Shown here piece by piece: positions 36,271 to 47,950 of a stretch of DNA of 64,000 nucleotides. The stretch comes from Anadara kagoshimensis (Eukaryota > Mollusca > Bivalvia > Arcoida > Arcidae): the NCBI GenBank assembly GCA_021292105.1, contig CM037874.1, forward strand, positions 11,018,502-11,082,501, read 5' to 3'. Position numbers and translations under genes: made by a program. Under the pieces are notes generated by a model. That model was not told the DNA's origin, searched no databases, and saw only the letters and a list, made by a program, of their open reading frames with translations. Within the stretch, counting starts at the first letter, position 1, and each line of letters begins with the position of its first letter.

Positions 36271-37671
36271 GCAAGGCAAATATTATGATGTGTCTGTATC
36301 AAAAATAATCCTGGATATATTTGAAGCATCATATTTTATGTTACTGTCACGTCCTACTGTTTAAGTTTCATGAAATAATGCATTCAAAAGTCGAACATGA
36401 CATCTACCATATTTTATCATGAACCAGAATACACAGTTCATTCAATGTGTAACCCATCATATATCTATATGTCCATGTGATAATACAAAATCCTAGCTGT
36501 AAATTAGCTTATTATGATACTAAGCAATAACACTGATTCTAAGCAAATCACTTCTTAATAAAATGCATTTGTACTTTTTTCAGTTATTGTATTAGGGATG
36601 GCGTTTCTTCATAGAAATTAAGGGGTGACTCTTTTACGGAATGAGATGTATCCGTATCTCAGAATAAGAATTTTACTACTCCCGCATAAAATTTGTCAGC
36701 GTACCTAAGTCAGTAAGTCCATATGAACAATGTTCTCGAGCTTAAAAGAAGTTCATTACCTATAACAGCTGGTGTGGATTTACCATATTCTCTTTTGTAC
36801 AATGCCAAGGTTATTTCATTGATGAGTCAGTGTAAATACATTCCAACCTAAAAATATCACACTTAATTTCTGGAAATAAATTTTGCCAAAAAATTCAATA
36901 TTATATGGTAAATTATATACTAATGATATTTTAACAATGTTTATAAATCGGTTTCAGTATATAGGTGTAAACAGTATTTTGTAAACATAAATATATTCTA
37001 CTGTACTGACATAGAAGGAAAAAATGTGTCAGTAAGCTATCAATAAATGAAATCAACTGCCAAAGAACTTTCTAGATGCAGCCAAAGCGAGCTGCCTATT
37101 CGTCACTTAATCGTTAGAATTGTTATTTTTGCAACAGGCCTGCACTGTAATTTAAATTCCAACTATCGTATTTTAAAGATTGGTATATTGAATATATAAT
37201 GGAAATTAACGGTCCTACTAAACCATATTCATTATAAATAAAACCTCTTTTATCAAACATTGTGGCTACATTAAAAAAAAACCTTGCTATTTTTAGTGGC
37301 TTCATTTTATGAGATTGTAATGTACAATTAAAGTCTCGACTAAAAATCTTATTTTAAAAGTCTGCACACTCCATAAAATTTTCTATTTCACTTCAAACTG
37401 AAAAAAGTCTATGTCTAACAACTCCACCTTTTTATCCTTTAATGGAATGATTGATAGTTGCCTATAACCTGGCCATATTATCATGACAGACGAAAGTGGT
37501 ATTGAACCCCTGTACACCTTAAGCCTGTGGTCAGGTGTGGCATGGTTTAAAAACCCTCGCGTACTAAAACTGAAACGAAAAACTTTGTTTTTTGTTATTT
37601 GTTGGATATGTAATATATAAATAAACCAAACATATACTGGGTACTTTTATAAATTTTATGAATCGAAATAT

Positions 37672-38060
37672 TCTCTATATCTAAATATCAATATCTTTCA
37701 GGTATAGTTGCATCAACGATATTAATAACAAAAAAAGCAAGGTAAGGGATTTCCATATTTAGTCAAACGGTACTGTTTGATAAATTTTGAATCATCGGAT
37801 AATACTCGAAAAGAAATATTTTCCAAATTTACCTTGTTATTCTATTTGTGATATCAACGATATAAATGACAACAGAAAATAAACAAGGTGGGGATTCCCA
37901 TGTTTAGTCATAGAGTACTCTTTTATATACATGTATATTTTAGATAAAACAGAGGTGTTAAATCGATTCTTATTCGTAAGATGCTTTGTTTAAAATTTCT
38001 CATTTTGACAAAATGCCAGAATTGGCTATACACATACTGTATGGTTCATAAAAGACATAT
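37672..38060 (-). pseudogene. Relic of a cGLR 5' end with promoter block, no body (copy 2)
   Basis: Same arrangement, more decayed: the ATG position reads ATA. GGGGATTCCC at 37890-37899 and CTTTTATATAC at 37920-37930 are kept; the second decamer has decayed to AGGGATTTCC. Flank homology runs on to ~38.7 kb. Confidence 0.52.
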
Positions 38061-38699
38061 TTACTTGTTTATAGGTATATCTATATTAATACATACAGGC
38101 TTTTTTTCGCCCAAACCCAATCAACTCTAATATATTTTTCAACTGTATAAAATGTTCTCTATGCTTTTCAGTCAAACTAAAAATTTTAGTAGAAGGTGAA
38201 AAAGATAGTAAATAGTTGGTTTTGAAATATGGAAATTTTTATGACCAGTTACAATGGGGGTGTTTCCCTTTTACAGTACCACTGAAAAAAGAAAACACTA
38301 TCCGTTTATTGCTGCCATAAAATTATTCTCAGAGACAATCAGATATCATCATTTATAGTAATGAGGGCATCTAACGGATTACAGTGCAAATTATAGCAAA
38401 CTGTATATAACTATATTGAATTTCTAGATACATTCTTAGTAAAGAAATAAAATGTACATGGATATGTATGTATATGTATTTCATCATTACAGTTTAAATA
38501 CTGTCGCATATCATTTTTCAGCCTACCTAACAGAACAGTAAGTCCGCATACGATTATGTTCTCGAACTTATTATTTGATAAGATATCAATTGATGGTCTT
38601 TAAATAAATTTCGTTCATCTGTTTCAGTATGTAGGTGTTTGAAGACTTTTGTGAACATAAATATCTTTTACTGAAATCAAAGGAATACAATAAGGAAAC

Positions 38700-39229
38700 T
38701 TAAGGAACTTTTGAGTGAAGCAACACTTTTTTAATATAAATATGCGTTGCTACATAATCTACATTCATGAACACCCATGCTAATGCGTTAGACTCTAACT
38801 TGGTGGATTTCTTGCTGTGTTTGTGGAATGTAAGGCATGTTCGACTATTCCTTCGCTAAGCACTTGGCATATTAAAACATTAGCTTGGTCCTTTGAGTGG
38901 CAAATACCTATAAAACCAATTGCCCGTGTCACAGTAGTCCCGTTTAACAATAGAAGTTATAATACAACGCCGAGCCAGGTGACCTCACAAACCGGTGTTC
39001 TGTGTTACTGCAGGCGTATCACGTCACATTAAAGAACTCCCACTACACATTGCTCCTAGCGCGCTGCAAAGGTCAAAATATTTGCCATTTCAACTATAGC
39101 TGATGATGTTTGGATATAAGTGAAATATTATTGAATGGTTTGTAAAACAATCATTCAAACTCAAAGCCGTTCCCGACAGCTGAGTTGGAGTTATGTGTAT
39201 TATATAAGGCAAGCTGCATACAAGTATTT
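38700..39229. other. Gene-free stretch (copy 2)
   Basis: SINE-like scraps: GCTAAGCACTTGGCATATTA near 38857 and CACATTAAAGAACTCCCAC near 39024. No coding signal. Confidence 0.55.
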
Positions 39230-39570
39230 TTGACGCAAGAGTATTGAAATCCTAGTTCAAGCAAGGCCTAAAAAGACATTTTCCCCTCACGTTAATATTG
39301 AGGATAGAAATACGATGTCTCTGTATCCAAAATAACCCTGGATATATTCGACGCCCCATGGTTTCATGTAACTGCCTTTGATACTTTTGAATTTTTATGA
39401 AATAATACATTCAAAAATATAACAACACATTCAAAAGTAGCACATGACATAACTTTCATTCTCGATTTCAATTTCCCATGTGGCAAGTGAAGCTAGCTCA
39501 ACAGGAGGTTCTTACTCTTCTGAGGTTCCCGAAATAACTTTCCCGGTGGTGGTTTACGTGCTTACATGTG
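39230..39570 (+). repeat. R1 on the 3' side of cGLR copy 2
   Basis: Equivalent of 31870-32250. Confidence 0.72.
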
Positions 39571-39859
39571 CTAGTTTTGAATATCGAAATTTATCTCAAA
39601 TTCCTTTGAAAACCGGAATTTATCTCAAAAAATGAAGGAGGGTTAACTGGAAAGAGATTTAAAGATGTAAAAAAGCGTTTATTACTAGCTAACTCTTTAA
39701 TTGCTGACGTTAAAGACAACAAACAGACACTCTTTTTTGCTTTGTGATTATGAAATGGACATGAACTGAGTGTTTATTGTTTATTATATTACTTTAAATA
39801 CTCCAAACAGTATATAGTACGCTAAATAAACCAATGAACAAATATATAGGATACGAATA

Positions 39860-39865
39860 TTTATT
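39860..39865 (-). terminator. Polyadenylation signal AATAAA, cGLR copy 2
   Basis: Minus-strand AATAAA about 76-81 nt beyond the stop, equivalent to the copy 1 signal. Confidence 0.6.
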
Positions 39866-39940
39866 TTCTTTAATATAAATCTGACAAATCTCTAACATTC
39901 ACAAAACACAATCCGATTGTGTTTGAAATAATGGATCTTT

Positions 39941-41902
39941 TTAACCTTCCCTATGATTGTCTTGCCAAGATTCCCACATTTGAATACATCTTTGGAGAAG
40001 AGCGTTTGCTAATGGTCTTTCTGAATCGTTTACTATGTCTTCATCATGAGACACAATACACATAACATTCAATATGTCACTCATATTATCTCTACAGTCC
40101 ATGTGATAATATGACAGGAACAACAGAACATAAGTATACACTTTAAGATGTATACATGTGAGACCGAGGGTCGAATGTTGAACAAGTTCTCGTTCTATTT
40201 CTGATGGATAGAACCCACAATCAATGCTACAAACAAATGACCCTGTGCTGACACCACGTGCATATTTATCATGCAGTGTCAAACCTTTACCACATAACCT
40301 ATCAATATAAGCTTGCTTATCATTAACACGAATAGAAGATAATCCGTAATAAACAAAACAAGACTCAAACTTTTTCAGAACGTTTTTGGAAGTAATGATG
40401 ACGTCCGTGTATTCTCTACATGAATAACATAAAATAGCCAGCAGTAACATCCCGGTACATTTATCCATGTCCATACACTTCTGTACAATGAAGGATTTCA
40501 ATCCTTTTATTTTTTTGTAACGAGTTTTATTCGACTCGGTTGTCGATATTTGTTTGTACAGTATTTGTACATAGTTAAAAACTTCCTTAATATACTGGGT
40601 CACAAGTAACGCTTTGTCTATAGTATTGCTTGAGGTTTGTATCATTTCAACAATAACCTTCAGGGACTTAAAATACATGTTTACATCAATACTACCACAG
40701 AATCGAGAATGAAATAACATTTCACGGTCACAATAGTATTCTTTCTCTGCATTTGATATTTCACTTCCAACTTGTAACGATCTATGAATGGTAGATACGC
40801 CAAACTTTGATAAACACGGAATACGCCAAAAGCTATATACGCCTTCATGATAGAGATCACCCAGATACCGATGTAAAATTCTACCTTTATCTCCACAAAT
40901 CTTCCCCTCGAACATGTTATTGGCCTTTATAAAGAAGTTTGGACAATATTCATCTCTGACCCATTTCATTAATCTTCTGTAGCACATCCAAAAACAATCA
41001 AGAAAGTTCTCTTTGTTCCAAACAACGTGTTCGTCTTCTATGCTAAAAAATAGGCTGGTTTTTAAGAAGTACGAACAAAACATATCTTTAACATCTGAAT
41101 TGGCATTAATTACATGCTTTAAATAAAGTTTCAATAACGCATAACACAAAAACTGTGTTTGGTTAAATGAATGCACAAGTTTTTTCTCGGCAATTGAGAA
41201 AGATAGTCGCCATTGCATGTGGCTGTCCTTCGAGTGTGGATTTCCTATAGGAACGACCAGACATCCGCCCTGAATGATATCTGCAATTAAGTCACTTGGT
41301 GGCCAGTTATTATTTCTCATTCTATGGATCCATTCCGATGCCACGTTTGGCCAAGTCTTGCACTCGAAACAATACATGAAATCACTTTCCATCTTGCCTG
41401 GTAATACAAAAGTTGAACAAGGACCATGACCGACTGAATCCGGGAACTTATCTCGGTAATGTTCAACAACCATATCACGAAGCAATAAACTTGATAAAAC
41501 TAAACCTTTGTTAGTTTCTGACATTGCCGGAAAAATAAAGTTAATGTTTCTCAGATTTTCATGACAGTAGAGTCGAACAAATCCCGGTTTAATATCGTTT
41601 GTATCCATTATAATATCACTGCCCGATACAGACATGTTTTCTGAACATGATACGGATATGTTGTCACAAATGAACATCAAATCTAGATCACTTCCTGGTA
41701 GTGATAATCCTTCAGCCTTACTTCCACTGGTTATTCTTCTTACACTGTTTTGTGCATTCCATTTGCGATTGTAAATGCTATTCCATTTGCGATTGTAACT
41801 GCTATCATTTAATCCATACTCCCTTCTTCTGATATAAATTTCTTCTTCTATTCCGACAAATCTACTAAGTTCATTCCATACCATTACCGAAATATTTTCC
41901 AT
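39941..41902 (-). CDS. cGAS-like receptor (cGLR) / Mab-21 domain protein, copy 2
   Basis: Intronless 653-codon paralogue of the gene at 32613-34547. GS motif at residues 60-61, D72 and D74 in SDLDLMF (closer to the classical [E/D]xDxMF of cGAS than the other copies), third aspartate D174, WRLSFS from W231. Residues about 175-355 are nearly identical to copy 1. Differences concentrate at residues 21-58, 75-95 and in the C-terminal extension. An 8-residue tandem duplication (YNRKWN twice, residues 36-49) comes from two adjacent 24-bp units at 41756-41803 and explains most of the extra length. Same Kozak context as copy 1; AATAAA 76 nt past the stop. The kappaB-like site upstream is kept but the TATA box is not, and two M1-type elements, a long hairpin and a 3.3-kb satellite sit 0.6-4.5 kb upstream. 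Likely a functional nucleotidyltransferase; expression may differ from copy 1. Confidence 0.93.
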   Translation of the reverse strand: MENISVMVWNELSRFVGIEEEIYIRRREYGLNDSSYNRKWNSIYNRKWNAQNSVRRITSGSKAEGLSLPGSDLDLMFICDNISVSCSENMSVSGSDIIMDTNDIKPGFVRLYCHENLRNINFIFPAMSETNKGLVLSSLLLRDMVVEHYRDKFPDSVGHGPCSTFVLPGKMESDFMYCFECKTWPNVASEWIHRMRNNNWPPSDLIADIIQGGCLVVPIGNPHSKDSHMQWRLSFSIAEKKLVHSFNQTQFLCYALLKLYLKHVINANSDVKDMFCSYFLKTSLFFSIEDEHVVWNKENFLDCFWMCYRRLMKWVRDEYCPNFFIKANNMFEGKICGDKGRILHRYLGDLYHEGVYSFWRIPCLSKFGVSTIHRSLQVGSEISNAEKEYYCDREMLFHSRFCGSIDVNMYFKSLKVIVEMIQTSSNTIDKALLVTQYIKEVFNYVQILYKQISTTESNKTRYKKIKGLKSFIVQKCMDMDKCTGMLLLAILCYSCREYTDVIITSKNVLKKFESCFVYYGLSSIRVNDKQAYIDRLCGKGLTLHDKYARGVSTGSFVCSIDCGFYPSEIERELVQHSTLGLTCIHLKVYTYVLLFLSYYHMDCRDNMSDILNVMCIVSHDEDIVNDSERPLANALLQRCIQMWESWQDNHREG

Positions 41903-41972
41903 GTTTAACTGAACAAGCTCTACCGTTAAGTGACATCAACGATATAAATAGCAACAGAAAATAAACAAGGTA

Positions 41973-41982
41973 GGGGATTCCC
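41973..41982 (-). promoter_or_regulatory. kappaB-like decamer upstream of cGLR copy 2, TATA box lost
   Basis: GGGGATTCCC is preserved 71-80 nt upstream of the ATG, at the same place as in the other copies. The neighbouring stretch that reads TATATAAAAG in copies 1 and 3 here reads GTACAAAAAAG (near 42004-42014), so no TATA box remains. Confidence 0.45.
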
Positions 41983-42484
41983 ATATTTAGTCATGCAGTA
42001 CTCTTTTTTGTACATGTATTTCTTTAGATGGGATATTAATTTCAAGTGTAGTTATATTTGTAAGGTGGTTTTTTTAATTTCTCAATTTGACACAAAGCCA
42101 GAATTGTTTGCACACACATTACTGTGTGTGTTTAAAAACGACGCAATTACTTGTTGACTGACGGGTATGTAGAAACCGTTTAGTACCCCAAACCCTTGAT
42201 ATTCTATAATAAATTTCTTCACAAAAATTTACAAAATAATCTTTTCTAGTCAAACTTAAAATTTTTGTGTAGAGTACAAATGCAGGTGTTCGCAAATTAA
42301 CATAGTTTTTAAGGGGAATTATTTTCTTGACAAGTTTGGACGTGTGTTTGTGTGTGTGTTTGTGTCGTTTTTTTTTCACTGTATCATATGAACAAAACAT
42401 GTTTTAAAGGAAATTATCTGGTTCAATTCAGTTAGTCAATTAGAGAAGAAAATATTTCCTTCTAATAACGCATGTCGAAAACTT

Positions 42485-42699
42485 CAGTACGGGCTTGTCG
42501 AAAGTTTAACACTAAACTAACGCATTAGTGCCGAATCGACAGTTCATCTTAAACACTGGTTACTGACAACAAGTCTCGACAGGTTTTCCATCTTTTAGCA
42601 TTTTTTCGGCAACTGACTATCCGTATCACGGTCACTCGACAGGTGAACTTCGACTCATTTTCGCTGGCGCATTGTTAAACGTTTGACAGGTCTGTACTG
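42485..42699. mobile_element. M1 MITE upstream of cGLR copy 2
   Basis: CTTGTCGAAAGTTTAACACT to TGTTAAACGTTTGACAGGTC. Lies where copies 1 and 3 carry the SINE flank. Confidence 0.78.
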
Positions 42700-42765
42700 T
42701 ATCTCTCGTGAGTGGTACATAAGAATCTCTAAGTGCGCTTTAAATGTCCTTCTCTCCCATTAAAA

Positions 42766-42903
42766 GTACAGACCTGTCGAAATTGCAACACTGTGGTAAC
42801 AAAAAGGAGTAGAAGCTCGGTTATCCGGTGTAGCCAAGATATAGAACTCTAAAGACCAAAACGTTACCGAGACATGTATATCAGCTGCAGAGATTAATAG
42901 AAC
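42766..42903. mobile_element. M1 left end, partial
   Basis: Left end GTACAGACCTGTCGAAATTG; no right end before the adjoining hairpin. Confidence 0.55.
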
Positions 42904-43023
42904 CTGTCACCTGTTTGTGACCGATACCGGCTGATCTCAGTCGAGGGTGATGTGATGTAACATAAGTTACATCACATCACCCGAGACTGAGATCAACCGG
43001 TATCGGTCATAAACTGATGACAG
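42904..43023. repeat. Long hairpin, 58-bp arms with 4-nt loop
   Basis: Arm 42904-42961 pairs with 42966-43023 around the loop ATAA. The inner 18 bp (GGGTGATGTGATGTAAC and its complement) are almost perfect, and few mismatches appear farther out. It lies between an M1 fragment and the 35-bp satellite, upstream of cGLR copy 2. Confidence 0.88.
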
Positions 43024-43134
43024 ATTTTTTTCTCGTACCGTTAAAATGTTTATAACTGTGATACGTACAAAGCTAAATACGTGTACGTACCATTATGGGG
43101 CCTGTTGCATTCCTTTTGGCAATTTATAAATATT

Positions 43135-46100
43135 CAGTTGTATTTAAAGCATTGGATAGACTGTCTAGTCAGTTGTATTTAAATCATTGGATGGACTGTC
43201 TAGTCAGTTGTATTTAAATCATTGGATGGACTGTCTAGTAAGTTGTATTTAAATCATTGGATGGACTGTCTAGTCAGATGTATTTAATCATTGGATGGAC
43301 TGTCTAGTCAGATGTATTTAAATCATTGGATAGACTGTCTAGTCAGATGTATTTAATCATTGGATGGACTGTCTAGTCAGATGTATTTAATCATTGGATG
43401 GACTGTCTAGTCAGTTGTATTTAAATTATTGGATGGACTGTCTAGTCAGTTGTATTTAAATTATTGGATGGACTGTCTAGTCAGTTGTATTTAAATTATT
43501 GGATGGACTGTCTAGTCAGTTGTATTTAAATTATTGGATGGACTGTCTAGTCAGTTGTATTTAAAGCATTGGATAGACTGTCTAGTAAGTTGTATTTAAA
43601 TCATTGAATGGACTGTCTAGTCAGTTGTATTTAAATCATTGGATGGACTGTCTAGTCAGTTGTATTTAAATCATTGGATAGACTGTCTAGTCAGATGTAT
43701 TTAATCATTGGATGGACTGTCTAGTCAGTTGTATTTAAATCATTGGATGGACTGTCTAGTCAGTTGTATTTAAATTATTGGATGGACTGTCTAGTCAGTT
43801 GTATTTAAATCATTGGATGGACTGTCTAGTCAGTTGTATTTAAATCATTGGATGGACTGTCTAGTCAGTTGTATTTAAATCATTGGATGGACTGTCTAGT
43901 CAGATGTATTTAATCATTGGATGGACTGTCTAGTCAGTTGTATTTAAATCATTGGATGGACTGTCTAGTCAGTTGTATTTAAATCATTGGATGGACTGTC
44001 TAGTAAGTTGTATTTAAATCATTGGATAGACTGTCTAGTCAGATGTATTTAATCATTGGATGGACTGTCTAGTCAGTTGTATTTAAATCATTGGATGGAC
44101 TGTCTAGTCAGTTGTATTTAAATCATTGGATAGACTGTCTAGTCAGTTGTATTTAAATCATTGGATAGACTGTCTAGTCAGATGTATTTAATCATTGGAT
44201 GGACTGTCTAGTCAGTTGTATTTAAATCATTGGATGGACTGTCTAGTCAGTTGTATTTAAATCATTGGATGGACTGTCTAGTCAGTTGTATTTAAATCAT
44301 TGGATGGACTGTCTAGTAAGTTGTATTTAAATCATTGGATGGACTGTCTAGTCAGTTGTATTTAAATTATTGGATGAACTGTCTAGTCAGTTGTATTTAA
44401 ATCATTGGATGGACTGTCTAGTCAGTTGTATTTAAATCATTGGATGGACTGTCTAGTCAGTTGTATTTAAATCATTGGATGGACTGTCTAGTCAGTTGTA
44501 TTTAAATTATTGGATGGACTGTCTAGTCAGTTGTATTTAAATTATTGGATGGACTGTCTAGTCAGATGTATTTAAATCATTGGATGGACTGTCTAGTCAG
44601 TTGTATTTAAATTATTGGATGGACTGTCTAGTCAGTTGTATTTAAATTATTGGATGGACTGTCTAGTCAGTTGTATTTAAATCATTGGATGGACTGTCTA
44701 GTCAGATGTATTTAAATCATTGGATGGACTGTCTAGTCAGTTGTATTTAAATTATTGGATGGACTGTCTAGTCAGATGTATTTAAATCATTGGATGGACT
44801 GTCTAGTCAGTTGTATTTAAATTATTGGATGGACTGTCTAGTCAGTTGTATTTAAATTATTGGATGGACTGTCTAGTCAGTTGTATTTAAATTATTGGAT
44901 GGACTGTCTAGTCAGTTGTATTTAAATCATTGGATGGACTGTCTAGTCAGATGTATTTAAATCATTGGATGGACTGTCTAGTCAGTTGTATTTAAATTAT
45001 TGGATGGACTGTCTAGTCAGTTGTATTTAAATCATTGGATGGACTGTCTAGTCAGATGTATTTAAATCATTGGATGGACTGTCTAGTCAGTTGTATTTAA
45101 ATTATTGGATGGACTGTCTAGTCAGTTGTATTTAAATTATTGGATGGACTGTCTAATCAGTTGTATTTAAATTATTGGATGGACTGTCTAGTCAGTTGTA
45201 TTTAAATTATTGGATGGACTGTCTAGTCAGTTGTATTTAAATTATTGGATGGACTGTCTAGTCAGTTGTATTTAAATCATTGGATGGACTGTCTAGTCAG
45301 TTGTATTTAAATTATTGGATGGACTGTCTAGTCAGTTGTATTTAAATTATTGGATGGACTGTCTAGTCAGTTGTATTTAAATTATTGGATGGACTGTCTA
45401 GTCAGTTGTATTTAAATTATTGGATGGACTGTCTAGTCAGTTGTATTTAAATTATTGGATGGACTGTCTAGTCAGTTGTATTTAAATCATTGGATGGACT
45501 GTCTAGTAAGTTGTATTTAAATCATTGGATGGACTGTCTAGTCAGATGTATTTAAATTATTGGATGGACTGTCTAGTCAGTTGTATTTAAATCATTGGAT
45601 GGACTGTCTAGTCAGTTGTATTTAAATTATTGGATGGACTGTCTAGTCAGTTGTATTTAAATTATTGGATGGACTGTCTAGTCAGTTGTATTTAAATCAT
45701 TGGATGGACTGTCTAGTCAGATGTATTTAATCATTGGATGGACTGTCTAGTAAGTTGTATTTAAATCATTGGATGGACTGTCTAGTCAGTTGTATTTAAA
45801 TCATTGGATGGACTGTCTAGTAAGTTGTATTTAAATCATTGGATGGACTGTCTAGTCAGTTGTATTTAAATCATTGGATAGACTGTCTAGTCAGATGTAT
45901 TTAAATCATTGGATGGACTGTCTAGTAAGTTGTATTTAAATTATTGGATGGACTGTCTAGTCAGTTGTATTTAAATCATTGGATGGACTGTCTAGTAAGT
46001 TGTATTTAAATCATTGGATGGACTGTCTAGTCAGTTGTATTTAAATCATTGGATGGACTGTCTAGTCAGTTGTATTTAAATCATTGGATGGACTGTCTAG

Positions 46101-46430
46101 TCAGTTGTATTTAAATCATTGGATGGACTGTCTAGTCAGTTGTATTTAAATCATTGGATGGACTGTCTAGTCAGTTGTATTTAAATCATTGGATGGACTG
46201 TCTAGTCAGTTGTATTTAAATCATTGGATGGACTGTCTAGTCAGTTGTATTTAAATCATTGGATGGACTGTCTAGTCAGTTGTATTTAAATCATTGGATG
46301 GACTGTCTAGTCAGTTGTATTTAAATCATTGGATGGACTGTCTAGTCAGTTGTATTTAAATCATTGGATGGACTGTCTAGTCAGATGTATTTAATCATTG
46401 GATGGACTTTTTAGTGCATTTACTTAAAAA
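43135..46430. repeat. 35-bp satellite array, about 94 units
   Basis: Head-to-tail units of about 35 bp, core GGATGGACTGTCTAGTCAG then TTGTATTTAAATCATT. Variants: TCATT/TTATT endings, TTG/ATG, AGTAAG for AGTCAG, GGATAG for GGATGG, and a 34-bp form (ATGTATTTAATCATT). No spacers, so not a CRISPR. Variants recur in blocks, as expected from unequal exchange. No reading frame. Confidence 0.97.
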
Positions 46431-46535
46431 TATTTGGATGGACTGTCTAGTCAGATTATTTTAAATTTATAGATGGACTATCTTGTCAATTAATCTAAAT
46501 TTTTGAATGGACTGTTTAGTTAGTTTATTTAAATT
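46431..46535. repeat. Degenerate edge of the 35-bp satellite
   Basis: Three diverged units at the right edge of the array; the last, ending TTTAAATTTAGC, matches the final unit at 36240-36270. Confidence 0.8.
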
Positions 46536-47071
46536 TAGCCAGACTTAAAAAGATATATGTCCCTCATAAGAATACTGTGGGTAAAAATATGATGTGTCTG
46601 TATCAAAAATAAACCTAGATATATTTGCAGCATCATAGTTATATGTTACTGTCATGTGCCATTTTTGATTTTTTATGAATTAATACATTCAAAAGTAGAA
46701 TATGACATCTACCAGTTTTTAATCATGAATCAAACAACACGAATCATTCAATGTGTAACTCATCATATCTCTACAGTCCATGTGATGATACAAAATACTA
46801 TCTTTTTTAACAAGCAGTAAATAAGCTTATTTTGATACCAAACAATAACACTGATTTTAAGTAAATCACTTCTTAATAAAATGTACAAAATGTATTTGTA
46901 CTTTTTTACAATTTTTGTAGTAGGGATGACGTTTTATGGAAATTAGGGAGTGGCGTTTACTTCCAGAATGAGATGTCTCTGTATCTCAGAATTAAAGTTT
47001 AACTACTTCCGCACATCATCTTTCAGAGTACCTAAAAGTAGGTGTGGATTTTTCCACATTCTCTTTTGTAT

Positions 47072-47950
47072 AATTAAAAGTCCATATCTATACAAAAAGT
47101 TAATAGTTTTCAAGATGAATAACCATTGCAATATCATTTCGCATCTGTGACCTTGACCTTTGAACCCATGACCTTAATCTATATATCAAAATGATCGTTA
47201 CACCAATACTAACAATATTTTAATATACATGTCTATACAAAAAGTTAATAGATTTCGAGATAATTAACCAAACCGGTATTCTTTTGCATCTGTGACCTTG
47301 ACCTTCAAACCGATGACCTTAATTTATACATCAAAAATGATCGTTGTATCAATATCTACAACATTCTAATATACATCTCTATACAAAAAGTTAATAGTTT
47401 CCAAGATAATAATTAAAATCAGAGGTAAAACAATTAGGTCATGACCTTCACAATTTACCTTGACCCCATTTTGAAGATAATAACAAGAATATATCAAATC
47501 TGAAAACCCATGTCATTATCTGGTCAAATAGTCAAGTTATAACAATTTGAAGCTATTTTACGATTTTTTCAAAATTAAACGCAAAAACCCTAACCTATTT
47601 TTTGTCTGAATTTCACAAAATCAACCAACTAAAAGCTTAAGACCCTACAAAAGCCGAATATCACATCAGATTTTTTCTCTAATCATTGATTTTGGAGAAG
47701 ATTTTTTAAGATTTTTGTAACCCTAGGTCACCTTGACTTAGATATGGTAGCCATGGCAACGCCACGAAAAAATCTGAATTGCACCGGCCCATAAATACGT
47801 CTTGAGTTTCATTAAAATCTGTCAGGTAGTTTCAGAGGAGAAGTCGAAAATATGTATTAACGACGCACGCACGCACGCACGCATTCACGCACGCACGCAT
47901 ATACACACGCTGCGCTATGCCATAAGCTAACATTACCTTCGCTAAAAAAA
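47072..47950 (+). repeat. Same 146-bp repeat element, truncated (copy 3)
   Basis: Only the last two CATCTGTGACCTTGACC units (47141, 47286) and the common tail with CGCA microsatellite (47863-47898). The left end is lost at the duplication boundary. Confidence 0.8.

Larger units (their letters stand above)
26234..37050. repeat. Segmental duplication, copy 1
   Basis: Tandem-duplicated block. In order: end of a 146-bp array, M1 elements, an ORF-less promoter block (29637-31000), an R1 repeat, the cGLR gene, its 5' flank with a SINE, degenerate 35-bp satellite units and a terminal flank (36270-37050). The part 27.0-31.64 kb is nearly identical to 47.8-52.08 kb. The ends are judged by eye. Confidence 0.8.
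37055..47071. repeat. Segmental duplication, copy 2
   Basis: Begins with the tail of an M1 element (37080-37146) that matches 29385-29460 and runs through an ORF-less promoter block, an R1 repeat, cGLR copy 2, two M1-type elements, a hairpin, the expanded 35-bp satellite and a terminal flank (46540-47071) matching 36250-36800. It lacks the left part (146-bp array, 75-bp array, paired M1 elements) present in copies 1 and 3, and is more divergent. Confidence 0.78.

Noticed and set aside
43135-46430. Regular 35-bp direct repeats as a CRISPR-like array
   Set aside because: Units abut without unique spacers, and the genome is animal; it is a satellite.
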